Assembly (NCBI GenBank): GCA_903859705.1
Contig: CAIONQ010000028.1
Coordinates: forward strand, 1-55,759
Reading direction: 5' to 3'
From: an uncultured Chthonomonas sp.
Lineage (GTDB): Bacteria; Armatimonadota; Chthonomonadetes; Chthonomonadales; Chthonomonadaceae
Length of the DNA: 55,759 nucleotides
The notes under the pieces are model-generated. The model was not told the DNA's origin. It saw nothing but the letters and a program-made list of their open reading frames with translations, and ran no database searches. Below, in pieces: positions 33,122 to 42,165 of the stretch. Within the stretch, counting starts at the first letter, position 1; the number at the start of each line of letters is the position of its first letter. A program made the position numbers and the translations under genes.

Positions 33122-34891
33122 TTATGCGGGCAGTATACCCTCCGGCCGAATCTCAATCCAACCACGCAGGCTGTTGATGAACCAGATGCGGGATGCGGCG
33201 GCAAGGTGGCCTGGCGTGAGAATTGCCTCGGAAATATCGCCTTTTGCCAGCAGCTCAGATCGCAATACGCCTGGCAACAGCCCGCAGCGCAGGGTAGGCG
33301 TGCGTTTCTGCCCGCCGAGTTCCAGCACAAGGTTTCCGCGTGTAAACTCCGTGAGTTCGCCGTTTTCGTTCCACAGCAGCACCTCCCAGCAATCCGGGTA
33401 ATCGGCTGCCGCGGATTCGTAAACAGCCCTGCGCGTGGTTTTATGAAACAGAAAACGATCGGCAGAGTTTACGGAGTGTTTGGCAAGCCGAAAGCGCGGG
33501 TTTGCAGGATGATCCACGAGTGCCGAAGCTTCAACAATCGCTTCCCCGGCACGGTTCAATCTAAGGCGGGCCCGTTTGCATCCCTCTGCATGCAGGGTGG
33601 CTACGGCACCAATTGTTAGCTCAACGCTTTCACTATCGAAACGGAAACCGAGGGCAGCAGCGCTCACCGCTATGCGATCCAGGTGTGCTTCCAGGTGGGC
33701 AACATGCCCATTTTCTATTCGAAATGTTTCTATCAGCTCAAAGTCTGGCGCAAGGTCGGCAACAACGGCTGCCTTGGCCAGGGCTTCCTGGTATTCGGCC
33801 TCTGCCCCGGAATCGTAGGTAATGCCGCCGCCCACCCGGTAGCACGCATTGCCTTCCCCGTCAATCGTCATGGTGCGTATGGCCACATTAAACACCGCCT
33901 CGCCACCCGGCTTCACCACGCCAATGGCTCCACAATATGGCCCGCGCGGGCCCTGTTCCAGAGCGTTTAGTAACCTCATGGAGGCGATTTTGGGGGCGCC
34001 CGTAACGGACCCACAGGGAAACAGCGCCCGGAACACATCGGTTAGCCCTGCCTCTGGCCGAAGTTCTGCAGAGATGCTCGAAGTCATCTGCCACACGGTG
34101 GGGTAGGGCTCGATATCAAACAAAGTGTCGACCTGTACTGTTCCAAACTGGGCCACACGCCCCAGATCGTTGCGAAGCAGGTCCACGATCATTATATTTT
34201 CGGCGCGGTCTTTTTCGGATGCGAGCAACTCGTTTTTAAGTGCTGTATCTTCTAACGCAAAACGCCCGCGCGTTCGGGTGCCCTTCATCGGGCGTGTGGT
34301 TATTGTTCTCTCGCCAGTGTCTGCATTTTTCTGGATAGAAAAGAATAGCTCTGGAGATAGCGAGAGAACTGAGATCTCATCTGTTTTAATCAGCGCTGCG
34401 TACCCGCAGGCACTTTGCGCAACCAGCCGATTGTAGATGGCCTCTGGAGGACAACTGGTATGGGAATTGAGAGCGAAGGTGAAGTTTGCCTGGTACACAT
34501 CGCCGCGCTCTATGGCATCCCGAATACTGGTAATAGCGTTATCATACCGATCTCGTTGAATAGCCGGGCACCACTCCATGGCTTGCAAGTCCGATGTGTG
34601 ATCGGAATATGTGGGTAAGCAGGGCGCACCGTAGATGCCGAACCAAACAAGGGGCGCATCTGGCGTAGCAGCGGGCATGGCGCTATCAAAGGCCGGTGCC
34701 GCTTCGTAGGTAATCCACCCCGCGCACCACTTGCCATCTGCGGCAGCGGCTTCTATTTGCTTTAGGGCTGGGATAACCTCTTCAACAGTTGTTGCAACGA
34801 TGATCTGTTCGGGATATGTGAAGGTCAATTCTGCCGGAAGCAGATGAGGTACCCCATTAAAGTTAATGCGCACACTAAATGCATCCCTCAT
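33122..34891 (-). CDS. Aminodeoxychorismate synthase component I fused to aminodeoxychorismate lyase (PabB-PabC)
   Basis: 589 residues. Residues ~1-350 are a chorismate-utilising domain with RGDVYQANFTFAL, TRPMKGTRTRGR (the PIKGT-type lysine region), LLRNDLGRVAQFGTVQV and FPCGSVTGAPKIASMRLL. Residues ~365-589 are a PLP class IV aminotransferase-fold lyase (FELIETFRIENGHVAHLEAH, FLFHKTTRRAVYE with the Schiff-base lysine, ELTEFTRGNLVLEL). Together they make p-aminobenzoate from chorismate plus ammonia or glutamine for folate synthesis; no PabA amidotransferase is in the window. The fusion is known in several phyla. It overlaps the PD40 gene stop by 4 bases. Confidence 0.92.
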   Translation of the reverse strand: MRDAFSVRINFNGVPHLLPAELTFTYPEQIIVATTVEEVIPALKQIEAAAADGKWCAGWITYEAAPAFDSAMPAATPDAPLVWFGIYGAPCLPTYSDHTSDLQAMEWCPAIQRDRYDNAITSIRDAIERGDVYQANFTFALNSHTSCPPEAIYNRLVAQSACGYAALIKTDEISVLSLSPELFFSIQKNADTGERTITTRPMKGTRTRGRFALEDTALKNELLASEKDRAENIMIVDLLRNDLGRVAQFGTVQVDTLFDIEPYPTVWQMTSSISAELRPEAGLTDVFRALFPCGSVTGAPKIASMRLLNALEQGPRGPYCGAIGVVKPGGEAVFNVAIRTMTIDGEGNACYRVGGGITYDSGAEAEYQEALAKAAVVADLAPDFELIETFRIENGHVAHLEAHLDRIAVSAAALGFRFDSESVELTIGAVATLHAEGCKRARLRLNRAGEAIVEASALVDHPANPRFRLAKHSVNSADRFLFHKTTRRAVYESAAADYPDCWEVLLWNENGELTEFTRGNLVLELGGQKRTPTLRCGLLPGVLRSELLAKGDISEAILTPGHLAAASRIWFINSLRGWIEIRPEGILPA

Positions 34892-35802
34892 TTCAGGGTG
34901 GTGCGGTACAGCCGATACTTGCTGCCGTCCTTACGGTGGAAATAGATGGTCTTCTCATCCGGGGTGAGAGCGGCAGCCTCTACAAAGCCATCGCATGCTT
35001 CCACCTTCATAGGAGTTTCAAACGGCGCATTCACAGAAGACCGGTGTGCAACGAATATGCCGATACGTGGGGGCAACCCGGCACTCAGGCGCGTGAAGTA
35101 GAGGGTTTTCTGATCGCGTGAAATGCATGCAGCATATTGTAGCTTGCCGGTGTTTACGCTTGCCATGATCTTGCTACTATCTGTGCGGCGCTTAAAGCTG
35201 CCATCCGGCTGCTTCTCTGCAATTGTCAGCGTTGCATGTGCCGGCTGCCCGTTATGAAATATGCTATCCACAAAGTAGAGTGTTTTACCATCCGGGGTAA
35301 TATCCACATCGAAGTTTACATGGCCAGGTATCTTTTCAGAAACTCCCGGCACCGCTGCCACGCCTGTTACGGTGCCATTCTTCATGCGGCCACGGTAGAT
35401 AGTGCATTGATCTTTATCGTAACTTCTAACACTCACAAAATAAAACCAGCCGGCATCATCCATGGTGGCAACGCCATCCAGTACCGGTGAGTTCACTCCC
35501 GGTACAGGTCCCCTGTACATAAAGGCACCATCTGGCTGGCGATCTGCAGACAGTATCTCAGTATTCACACCGGTGGCGTTGCTGTTGTTGAAGTAAAGGG
35601 TTTTGCCATCCCGCGAGATAAACGGCTCCATAATATCTTCGGTGTAACCGTTCACGGTAACCAGTTCTGCCTTGCCAAAGCCCTTAAACACAGGCTCTGG
35701 CTGCGTGGCAGCGTGCTTGTTAATAATAAAGAACACGGAAAGCAAACACAGTGCTGTTCCGCACAGTACGGCGTTGCGGCGGTTACCGGAGGGAGTATTC
35801 AT
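34888..35802 (-). CDS. Secreted PD40/TolB-like beta-propeller protein
   Basis: 304 residues from ATG 35802; the open frame extends upstream to 35892 but would overlap the divergent GNAT gene. An N-terminal hydrophobic segment (AVLCGTALCLLSVFFII) acts as signal or anchor. Repeats of the type FISRDGKTLYFNNS, DITPDGKTLYFVDS, CISRDQKTLYFTRL and ALTPDEKTIYFHRK are PD40 (TolB-like) blades. Role unknown; such propellers bind proteins or glycans. It heads the five-gene minus-strand unit (PD40-pabBC-cbiMNQ-cbiO-MOSC). No ribosome site is seen before this ATG, so the start or a leaderless mRNA remains open. Confidence 0.75.
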   Translation of the reverse strand: MNTPSGNRRNAVLCGTALCLLSVFFIINKHAATQPEPVFKGFGKAELVTVNGYTEDIMEPFISRDGKTLYFNNSNATGVNTEILSADRQPDGAFMYRGPVPGVNSPVLDGVATMDDAGWFYFVSVRSYDKDQCTIYRGRMKNGTVTGVAAVPGVSEKIPGHVNFDVDITPDGKTLYFVDSIFHNGQPAHATLTIAEKQPDGSFKRRTDSSKIMASVNTGKLQYAACISRDQKTLYFTRLSAGLPPRIGIFVAHRSSVNAPFETPMKVEACDGFVEAAALTPDEKTIYFHRKDGSKYRLYRTTLK

Positions 35803-36294
35803 ATGTGTGATCCGGGCTTTCACTGGGATGGCTTTCTGATGGCCGAAGGCGACACCAGCCTGGTGGATGGCGATCTGGTGTTGAACCTGCATGTAACCGA
35901 ATACGAGGACACCGAAGCCGGCCCGCTGCCAGTGTATAGATTTATTATGCAGAACCGGGGCACCGGTTTACAAATGGGCTTCATAAATCTTCGGATTCGT
36001 GAGGATTGGAACCTGGTACTGTATCGGGGACATATAGGGTTTGCGGTAGAGGAAGCGTATCGTGGCCAGAGGTACGCCTCTCGGGCAACGCGGTTGTTGC
36101 TGCCACTTGCGCGCGGGCATGGCCTGCGGGAAGTATGGCTAACCTGTAACCCCGAAAATTCGGCTTCAGCAAAGAGCTGTGAACTGGCCGGCGGGAGTTA
36201 TGTGGAAACTGTAACCGTGCCGGAGGATACCGAAGCGTACCGGGCAGGAGCAAGAATCAAAAAGCGGTTTGTAATTAACCTGTTACCCGGCTAA
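35803..36294 (+). CDS. GNAT-family N-acetyltransferase
   Basis: 163 residues from ATG 35803, preceded by a strong ribosome site GGAGGGAG about 6 bases upstream, located inside the divergent PD40 gene. The N-terminal part has strands ending in MGFINLRI; the acetyl-CoA site is HIGFAVEEAYRGQRYASRAT (V-x-x-x-x-R-G-x-x-x-A loop), followed by REVWLTCNPENSASAKSCEL, the beta5/alpha4 region where the Asn and Ser are typical of RimJ-like GNATs. Substrate is unknown. It is convergent with the DsbA-like gene, with 124 bases of spacer between. Confidence 0.85.
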   Translation: MCDPGFHWDGFLMAEGDTSLVDGDLVLNLHVTEYEDTEAGPLPVYRFIMQNRGTGLQMGFINLRIREDWNLVLYRGHIGFAVEEAYRGQRYASRATRLLLPLARGHGLREVWLTCNPENSASAKSCELAGGSYVETVTVPEDTEAYRAGARIKKRFVINLLPG

Positions 36295-36418
36295 AGGCGA
36301 AGGCTGCAGAAATGATAGCCCTGGCTCACGAACCTCCACAGACTACATTGCATCGGCTTACTTAGTCCGAACTTATCGTCTGGTTAATGATGTTTGTATA
36401 GCCAGCGCGCACAGATGG

Positions 36419-37069
36419 TTACTTTATCAGTTCTGAGATCTGAGCGGCATTGTAAACTTCCAAAACCTTCTGGTCTGGTGTGCAAAGATATAGGGAAGGC
36501 GTTCCCTCTATCGGCAATTTAGAAGCCTGTACTTTATCACTAACAATCCTGGCCTCTAATTGTTTGTCAAGGTCTGTGGGCGTAGAATCGGAAGGACGCC
36601 GAACTCCATAAGTTTTGGCGATGGCATCCAAATCTGACTGTTGCACCTTGGCCCCGAGTGCATACAAGGCCCTGTGTACCTGTTCGAAACGGCCGCAACT
36701 ACGGGCGCTTTCGGCAAGCATGGCAGCGGGAAACGCCATTTCGTGGCCCGGTAACGGATACTGTCGGAACTGAAACCGCAGTTTACTTCGATTTCTTGAA
36801 AGCACATCATCTATCTGGGGAAACAGGCGCGCACACGGCGGACACTGGTAATCTCCGAATTCAACAAGAACATACGGTGCGCTCTTATCGCCAAGAACGC
36901 CTGTTGCTTCTCCAATAATATCGCTCGCCGATACTGTGGAGATTGGCTTAACATTGCCTGCAGGAGGTTGGTTTGATCGCCACTTAAAGTAGGTTATGTT
37001 AACTACTATTGCTAACAAGATAAATCCATCCCGTAGTTTTACAGCGCTATTTCCCGTCATAACGGCCAT
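36419..37069 (-). CDS. DsbA-like thiol:disulfide oxidoreductase, membrane-anchored
   Basis: 216 residues. An N-terminal hydrophobic stretch (LRDGFILLAIVVNITYF) is a signal anchor. The thioredoxin fold starts at PYVLVEFGDYQCPPCARLFP with a CPPC active site, and the cis-proline loop is IEGTPSLYLCTPDQ. A helical insertion lies between, as in DsbA/DsbG or Na+/H+ antiporter-associated thioredoxins. It probably forms or repairs disulfides in exported proteins. The start shares one base with the prepilin-like gene stop (TAATG), so the two are coupled and the cysteine-containing prepilin is a plausible substrate (inference). Confidence 0.85.
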   Translation of the reverse strand: MAVMTGNSAVKLRDGFILLAIVVNITYFKWRSNQPPAGNVKPISTVSASDIIGEATGVLGDKSAPYVLVEFGDYQCPPCARLFPQIDDVLSRNRSKLRFQFRQYPLPGHEMAFPAAMLAESARSCGRFEQVHRALYALGAKVQQSDLDAIAKTYGVRRPSDSTPTDLDKQLEARIVSDKVQASKLPIEGTPSLYLCTPDQKVLEVYNAAQISELIK

Positions 37070-37707
37070 TAATCTCCTTGCGCTTCCAGGATGGTGAAAC
37101 GCTCATGCCACGTGCTACTCTTGACATGGAAATCGGCAAAGAGCAGGTTCAGTGCCTTGCCATCAGGGTCGTCACCAAGGTGGCATGGGGAATAGTCCGT
37201 CATAATTACATTCTGTGCTGGCAGCTTATAGTCTTCAAGAGACCAGACTTTAATTGCATGCCGGCCATCATACCAGTAGCTTGAGCTGCAGTTTTCAAAG
37301 AAAGTTGGCTTTAATGGTGGTGTTGGGTTTGGGAATTTATCCAGCGGGCAGCGCCAGATTTGCGCTGTGGCTCCATATGATGCCAATGGAAATCGAATGT
37401 CATACGGTATCGAGGCAACCAGTTGAAGAGCAGGATCTTTGTGACTCGTGGAGTCACCGGTTGTCATTTTGTCCATCGAGTCCGGTGCATACGGTATATG
37501 GTCATCCCAATCCTGAGCATAACCTTGAACACCCAAACCAAGCTGATGAAGATTGGATGCACAAACGCTGCTATGCCCTTTCCTACGCGCCGTTCCAAAC
37601 AATGGAAACAGCAGGGTGGCCAAGGCAGCGATAATCGCAATAACTACTAAAAGCTCGATCAAAGTGAATCCGTGGGCAACATAATTCACGCGTAATCGTG
37701 AGCTCAT
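37069..37707 (-). CDS. Prepilin-type N-methylation protein (DUF1559-like)
   Basis: 212 residues. The leader [20 protein letters not shown] is a canonical type IV prepilin signal with cleavage at G/F and Glu at +5. The mature part has SVCASNLHQLGLGVQGYAQD, several cysteines (WRCPLDKF, FENCSSSYWYDG) and a C-terminal ALNLLFADFHVKSSTWHERF tail of the same type as the prepilin at 24393-25193. It lies 2 bases after the 37710-38225 gene and overlaps the DsbA-like gene by one base. The two prepilins share architecture but not obvious close identity. Confidence 0.85.
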   Translation of the reverse strand: MSSRLRVNYVAHGFTLIELLVVIAIIAALATLLFPLFGTARRKGHSSVCASNLHQLGLGVQGYAQDWDDHIPYAPDSMDKMTTGDSTSHKDPALQLVASIPYDIRFPLASYGATAQIWRCPLDKFPNPTPPLKPTFFENCSSSYWYDGRHAIKVWSLEDYKLPAQNVIMTDYSPCHLGDDPDGKALNLLFADFHVKSSTWHERFTILEAQGD

Positions 37708-37709
37708 TG

Positions 37710-38225
37710 TTAATCCTTTTGCCTTGCCAACAGAGTTTGAGCACCCTGTTGCAGGGAGCTATCCTGACTATCGAGACACTTTGTAGCCAGCTCCCGCCAC
37801 GTTGGATCATGAAAATGAGCAAGCGCTCCGATGCTCATTAGTCTCAACTGCGGATTTTCGCTGGTAGCGCCGCTCCTGGCAATATTAATGGCTTCCGTTC
37901 GATACTTCGTTTTGCTCAGCAGTGCCACATTGCTCATCCCGATGGTCTTTTGATACTTGTTACTGCTTGCACACATCTTGCGGGTCAGCTGCCAATCCGC
38001 ATCCGAAAACGTATCCGATGCAGCGTGACGGGTGGCCGCTTTAGCATCTTCCCACTCCCATGCAGGCATCTCTAACTCTGCTGCTTGAGAGATCGTGGCT
38101 TTGCTGTATGGCGGATGAAGGTGCCGATATACTCCGACCCCGATCAATACCGCGATAATACAAGCAATGCATGGCAGCAGCCACTTTTGTGTTGCGCCGC
38201 GGCGGCGCAGTTGAAAATCAGTCAT
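37710..38225 (-). CDS. Membrane-anchored small protein, possibly HEAT-like
   Basis: 171 residues. A basic N-terminus (QLRRRGATQKW) precedes one hydrophobic helix LLPCIACIIAVLIGVGVYRH. The outer part is all-helical with short repeats such as NPQLRLMSIGALAHFHDPTW and LDSQDSSLQQGAQTLLARQ, which look like HEAT-type repeats. Function unknown. It is the first gene of a compact three-gene unit with the prepilin and the DsbA-like protein. Confidence 0.6.
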   Translation of the reverse strand: MTDFQLRRRGATQKWLLPCIACIIAVLIGVGVYRHLHPPYSKATISQAAELEMPAWEWEDAKAATRHAASDTFSDADWQLTRKMCASSNKYQKTIGMSNVALLSKTKYRTEAINIARSGATSENPQLRLMSIGALAHFHDPTWRELATKCLDSQDSSLQQGAQTLLARQKD

Positions 38226-38314
38226 ATAGCCTCAATAATTCTGTAACAGGCGGTGCGCATCTAAGCAAGGGGCACCATAAAGCATCTGGAGCAGGCAACG
38301 GTTACGATGCATAT

Positions 38315-38345
38315 AGTTTACGTCGTTAGCGCTTTGCAATGTCAA
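38315..38345 (-). promoter_or_regulatory. Promoter candidate for the HEAT-prepilin-DsbA unit
   Basis: The minus strand has a perfect TTGACA (38345-38340) and, after 19 bases, TAAACT (38320-38315), a 4/6 match to the -10 consensus. The spacing is slightly long. It would give a leader of about 80 bases before ATG 38225. The rest of 38226-38510 holds no gene I can support. Confidence 0.35.
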
Positions 38346-38510
38346 CTATCGATCACACATTTTTTGCTGCTTGCTGCGTGTAATTTCGTGGATATGGCGG
38401 CCTTCAAACAATTGCCTGGGATTATGCCTTGGTTCGATACTTCAGTTGCCTTTTGCCCCGGCTGCATCCTCGATGCAAGAACGAGAGCCGGCAAATACCT
38501 GGCCGCACTA

Positions 38511-38551
38511 AAGAAAAAATGGGCCGTTGATCCTGAGATCAACGGCCCATT
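38511..38551 (-). terminator. Rho-independent terminator after the M1 aminopeptidase gene
   Basis: A perfect 15-bp stem AATGGGCCGTTGATC (38518-38532) / GATCAACGGCCCATT (38537-38551) with a 4-base loop is followed on the minus strand by TTTTTTCTT. It lies 20 bases past the stop at 38571. Confidence 0.88.
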
Positions 38552-38570
38552 TAATGGTGTTCTGGAACGG

Positions 38571-41072
38571 CTATTTCGCCAGCTTCTCGGTGGCAGCTAT
38601 CTGCACATCCAGCGCTGCGGCAAAGCCTTCGGGCGCATCGGCAGGCGGGCTCTTCTTGAGCGCCTTTAATGCTTCCAGGCCGGAGGGATCTTTGCGGGCG
38701 ACAAGTGCTGCCGCAGACCGAAGAACGATGGTTGTCCAATCGTCCTTTAGCCCCTTCAACAGGGCTTCTTTGCTCTTTGCGTCGCTCGGGTCTATACGGC
38801 CAAGCGCATCAATCGCAATGGTTCGGATAGTTTCCGTACCGCCCGGCGCGGCCGCCTTTACAATTAGATCCACTGCCTCCGGTGCCTTCTGTGCGGTAAG
38901 GATAGCGAAGGCTGCCTGCCGTACCGTTTCTCGGGGAGAGGCTATGGTTGCCGCTTTCAGCACATAGGGCTTTGCCGCTGCAGCATCCCAGCTGTTGAGG
39001 GTGTTGATTGCCGAAACGACCACAGCAAGGGCTTGCTGATCGGTTACCAGTTTTTGCAATCTTGCGGTTTCTTCCGGCGTTTTCTGCAGTTGAGCAAGCG
39101 CCTCGACGGCGGCATTGCGGCGGCCGAAATCCGGATGGCCCAGCTCCTCTACCCAGAATGCACGCAGATCTTCATGCTTGAATGCAGCAAGTGCATGCGT
39201 ATCTCGGAATACCGGGAACTGGCCACGATCGGCTTTCAGCACCTTAACTGCTATCTCGAATGCCTCGGCTGAAGGCGTTCCGGAAAGCATTCTGCCGAAT
39301 GCTTCGGAGCGATCGATTGGGCTGGGGGCGTACTGCACGATTGCTGGCAGCTGCTCGGTGCTCCAGTGCAGGTCTGGCACTTCGCGCAGAAAGTCATGAT
39401 CTGGGTCCAGCAGCACGGCATCCGGGCGCTCGGCGCTGGGTATCGAAAATGTCTCTTCCGTTTTGCTGAGGTTCACCGGCACGCGCACCAGTTTACCGTT
39501 AGCAATCAGGCCAACCTTTGCCGGCCAGGAGTATACCGGGGTGCCATCCTTCGTATCCTGGGTTTGCTTTACTGTGAGCTTTACGCTATGTGCTGCATCG
39601 TCGTAGGTCCAGGTAGGATCCAGAACAGGGTGGCCCGGTGCCCACACCCATTGCTGAAACACGGGTTCCAGGTTGTAACCAGAATAATCGGTGAGGGCGC
39701 GGCACAGGTCGGCGCTCACCACATTGGTGTGGCCGTAGGTTTTGAGATAGTGGCCAATGCCGCCGAAGAATAGCTTATCTCCGAGCAGCCTGCGAATGGT
39801 GTGCAGAATAGAGGCACCCTTCGGGTAGGTGTGGCCATCAAACATAGCGTCTGGATATGGGTACATATTGGTGGCAGTTGGGCGCTTGTAGCGTTTGCTT
39901 TCGCCAATGTATCCATTCATATCGCCATTAATTTCGTAGGCGTAGCCAACATTGCCGCGGCTATGCTCCATATACATGGCCTCGAAGTAGGTTGCAAAGC
40001 CTTCGTTAAGCCAAAGGTTGCCCCAGTCCCGGCAGGTAACCAGGTCGCCGAACCACTGATGAGCCAGTTCATGGGCATTGAGGCTTGCCATGTTGCGGAA
40101 GCCTTCGCGCGGGTCGGTAAGGGCGCCATCCGGGAGGGTAGTGGCAGAAACGTTCTCCATGCCGCCACCAAAATCGAACATGGCATTCTCGGCATATTTC
40201 GGCCAGGCATATTTTACTCCCAGCAGATCTGAGAAGTAGGAGAGCATGTCCGGGGTATCGGAGAATGAAGAATCGATGAGGCCCGCGCGCCCTTTTGGCA
40301 CAACATACATCACAGGAATGCCGCGCCACTGCACCGTTTTGGTATCAAAAGGACCGCCTACCAGTGAGATAAGGTAGGTGGCATGCGGAAGCGTCATCTT
40401 CCAATCAAAGGTTCTGCTTTTTTTATCGGCGCTCAAGGTGTTTGCCATCAGCGTTCCATTGCCAATTACCGTCCAATCGGCTGGTACGGTAACGCGGGTT
40501 TCGCTGGTGGCCAGGTTGTTGGGATAATCCCAGGTGGGAACCCACTCCCGGTTTAGTTCGGATTCGCCCTGTGTCCAGAAGCCAACGCGCAGCTTAGAGC
40601 CGCCGTTGGGCTTAATCCAGTGAAAGCCGCTATCCGCCATTATGCCGTTGTGAAACGTTTTATCGCCGGCAGCATATCTGGTTACTACGCTTACAGGCTT
40701 GCCGGCTGGCAATGCCGTGGGGGACGTGATGGAGAGAATTTGTCCATCCCGCTTGAAGGTGGCAGATGCCCCGTTTACGGTGCAGCTGTTGATTTTAAGG
40801 TTGGGACCACAATGGAGCGTGATTACCGTGGTGCCGTCTTTGAACGGAACCATGGTGTTTTCCACCGTGCCGGTAAACATCTTGTTCTTGTAGTCCACCT
40901 TCAGATCGATCAGTACGTTCTTAAGGTTGAATGCCCTATCTGGCGCAAACTGCTTGTGCGCAGAAGGCGGCAGAAATGGGTTTTGAGCGGTGGCAGGTAT
41001 GGCAAGAAGTGTTGCTGCAGCACCGGCAAACGCCAGGGCGCGTGCGCAGCGGATAAGAGAACGATGATTCAA
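38571..41072 (-). CDS. Secreted M1-family zinc aminopeptidase
   Basis: 833 residues with a signal peptide (RALAFAGAAATLLAIPATAQ). An N-terminal beta domain (~40-240) is followed by the catalytic domain with the exopeptidase motif GGMENVSA (GAMEN variant) and the zinc motif HELAHQWFG with the third ligand in NEGFATYFE about 19 residues on. The C-terminal third is helical, with HEAT-like repeats (FGRRNAAVEALAQLQKTPEE, ETIRTIAIDALGRIDPSDAK). It removes N-terminal residues from peptides outside the cytoplasm. It is transcribed alone and has its own terminator. Confidence 0.92.
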   Translation of the reverse strand: MNHRSLIRCARALAFAGAAATLLAIPATAQNPFLPPSAHKQFAPDRAFNLKNVLIDLKVDYKNKMFTGTVENTMVPFKDGTTVITLHCGPNLKINSCTVNGASATFKRDGQILSITSPTALPAGKPVSVVTRYAAGDKTFHNGIMADSGFHWIKPNGGSKLRVGFWTQGESELNREWVPTWDYPNNLATSETRVTVPADWTVIGNGTLMANTLSADKKSRTFDWKMTLPHATYLISLVGGPFDTKTVQWRGIPVMYVVPKGRAGLIDSSFSDTPDMLSYFSDLLGVKYAWPKYAENAMFDFGGGMENVSATTLPDGALTDPREGFRNMASLNAHELAHQWFGDLVTCRDWGNLWLNEGFATYFEAMYMEHSRGNVGYAYEINGDMNGYIGESKRYKRPTATNMYPYPDAMFDGHTYPKGASILHTIRRLLGDKLFFGGIGHYLKTYGHTNVVSADLCRALTDYSGYNLEPVFQQWVWAPGHPVLDPTWTYDDAAHSVKLTVKQTQDTKDGTPVYSWPAKVGLIANGKLVRVPVNLSKTEETFSIPSAERPDAVLLDPDHDFLREVPDLHWSTEQLPAIVQYAPSPIDRSEAFGRMLSGTPSAEAFEIAVKVLKADRGQFPVFRDTHALAAFKHEDLRAFWVEELGHPDFGRRNAAVEALAQLQKTPEETARLQKLVTDQQALAVVVSAINTLNSWDAAAAKPYVLKAATIASPRETVRQAAFAILTAQKAPEAVDLIVKAAAPGGTETIRTIAIDALGRIDPSDAKSKEALLKGLKDDWTTIVLRSAAALVARKDPSGLEALKALKKSPPADAPEGFAAALDVQIAATEKLAK

Positions 41073-41213
41073 ATGCAGTCCCTCACAGAAAGATTCCAGA
41101 ATATGGAAATGATTACCAATTCATGATGGCCTATTTTTGCCCGGATTACTGTCACTGCCATCGTCCGGCTGCATAAACAGGGGCGCTGTAGGTAGGGAGG
41201 TAGGGAGTTAGGG

Positions 41214-41997
41214 AAGCAAGCGAAGCGCGGTAGAAATTGCCTTTCGTAAGAATCATGTTATCCGCAGCGCGGTAGAAATTACCTTTCCGTAATCATCGTC
41301 TTCTGCTCAGCACAGCCTTCCATCGGTCGTTAGTCTCGGATCAGAAATGCATGAGTCGCGCTAAGGAAATCCAAAGAACGCGAAGGAAATGCATCGAAGA
41401 GGGAACTGGTATCTCTGAAGATTGCCTTCAGTTAAGTACAGCTGTCCGACATACAAAACCACATGATAGCTTCGCGGCCTTCGCGTGATAAGCAAGCGCA
41501 GCGCGGTAGAAATTGCCTTTCGTAAAGATCCGCTTCTGCTCAGCACAGCCTTCCATCGGTCGTTAGTCTCGGATCAGAAATGCATGAGTCGCGCTAAGCA
41601 AGCGAAGCGCGGTAGAAGTTGCCTTTCGCAAAAATCATGTTATTAGGCGAAGGAAATGCATCGAAGAGGGAACTGGTATCTCTGAAGATTGCCTTCAGTT
41701 AAGTACAACTGTCCGACATACAAAACCACATGATAGCTTCGCGGCCTTCGCGTGATAAGCAAGCGAAGCGCGGTAGAAATTGCCTTTTCGTAATCATCAT
41801 CTTCTGCTCAGCACAGCCTTCCATCGTCGTTAGTCTCGGATCAGAAGTGCATGAGTCGCGCTAAGCAAGCGAAGCGCGGTAGAAGTTGCCTTTCGTAAAA
41901 ATCATGTTATTAGGCGAAGGAAATGCATCGAAGAGGGAACTGGTATCTCTGAAGTTTGCCTTCAGTTAAGCACAGCTGTCCGACATACAAAACCACC
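41214..41997. repeat. Tandem array, about three copies of a ~267-bp non-coding unit
   Basis: CTGTCCGACATACAAAACCAC recurs starting at 41442, 41709 and 41976 (267 and 267 bases apart), and CTTCTGCTCAGCACAGCCTTCC at 41300, 41533 and 41801 (233 and 268). The unit is therefore about 267 bp, with a ~34-bp deletion in the first copy. A shorter sub-repeat, AGCGCGGTAGAARTTGC, occurs six times, about twice per unit (41224, 41266 variant, 41500, 41606, 41767, 41873). GTAGGGAG-type repeats precede the array (41190-41213). No open frame runs through it. The remaining non-coding parts of 41073-42165 are unremarkable. Confidence 0.85.
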
Positions 41998-42165
41998 TGT
42001 ACCTCCAATATTCGAGAGCTTTCCAATGCCTGGTTGATGTACGCTCAACACTACGACGAGAGATGGGTTACCACTGGAAAAAGTTACAATCGCTAACGCG
42101 TTCACTACAAATATCATTTCGTTTGACAAACATGCCTATCCCAATCGGGGTGTTTATACCAGTGC

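Noticed and set aside
38307-38669. A 120-residue rightward open frame
   Set aside because: Overlaps the M1 aminopeptidase terminator and coding sequence antisense; no recognised features.
41214-41997. CRISPR array
   Set aside because: Repeats have a ~267-bp period with related sub-repeats and almost no unique spacers; no cas genes are near.
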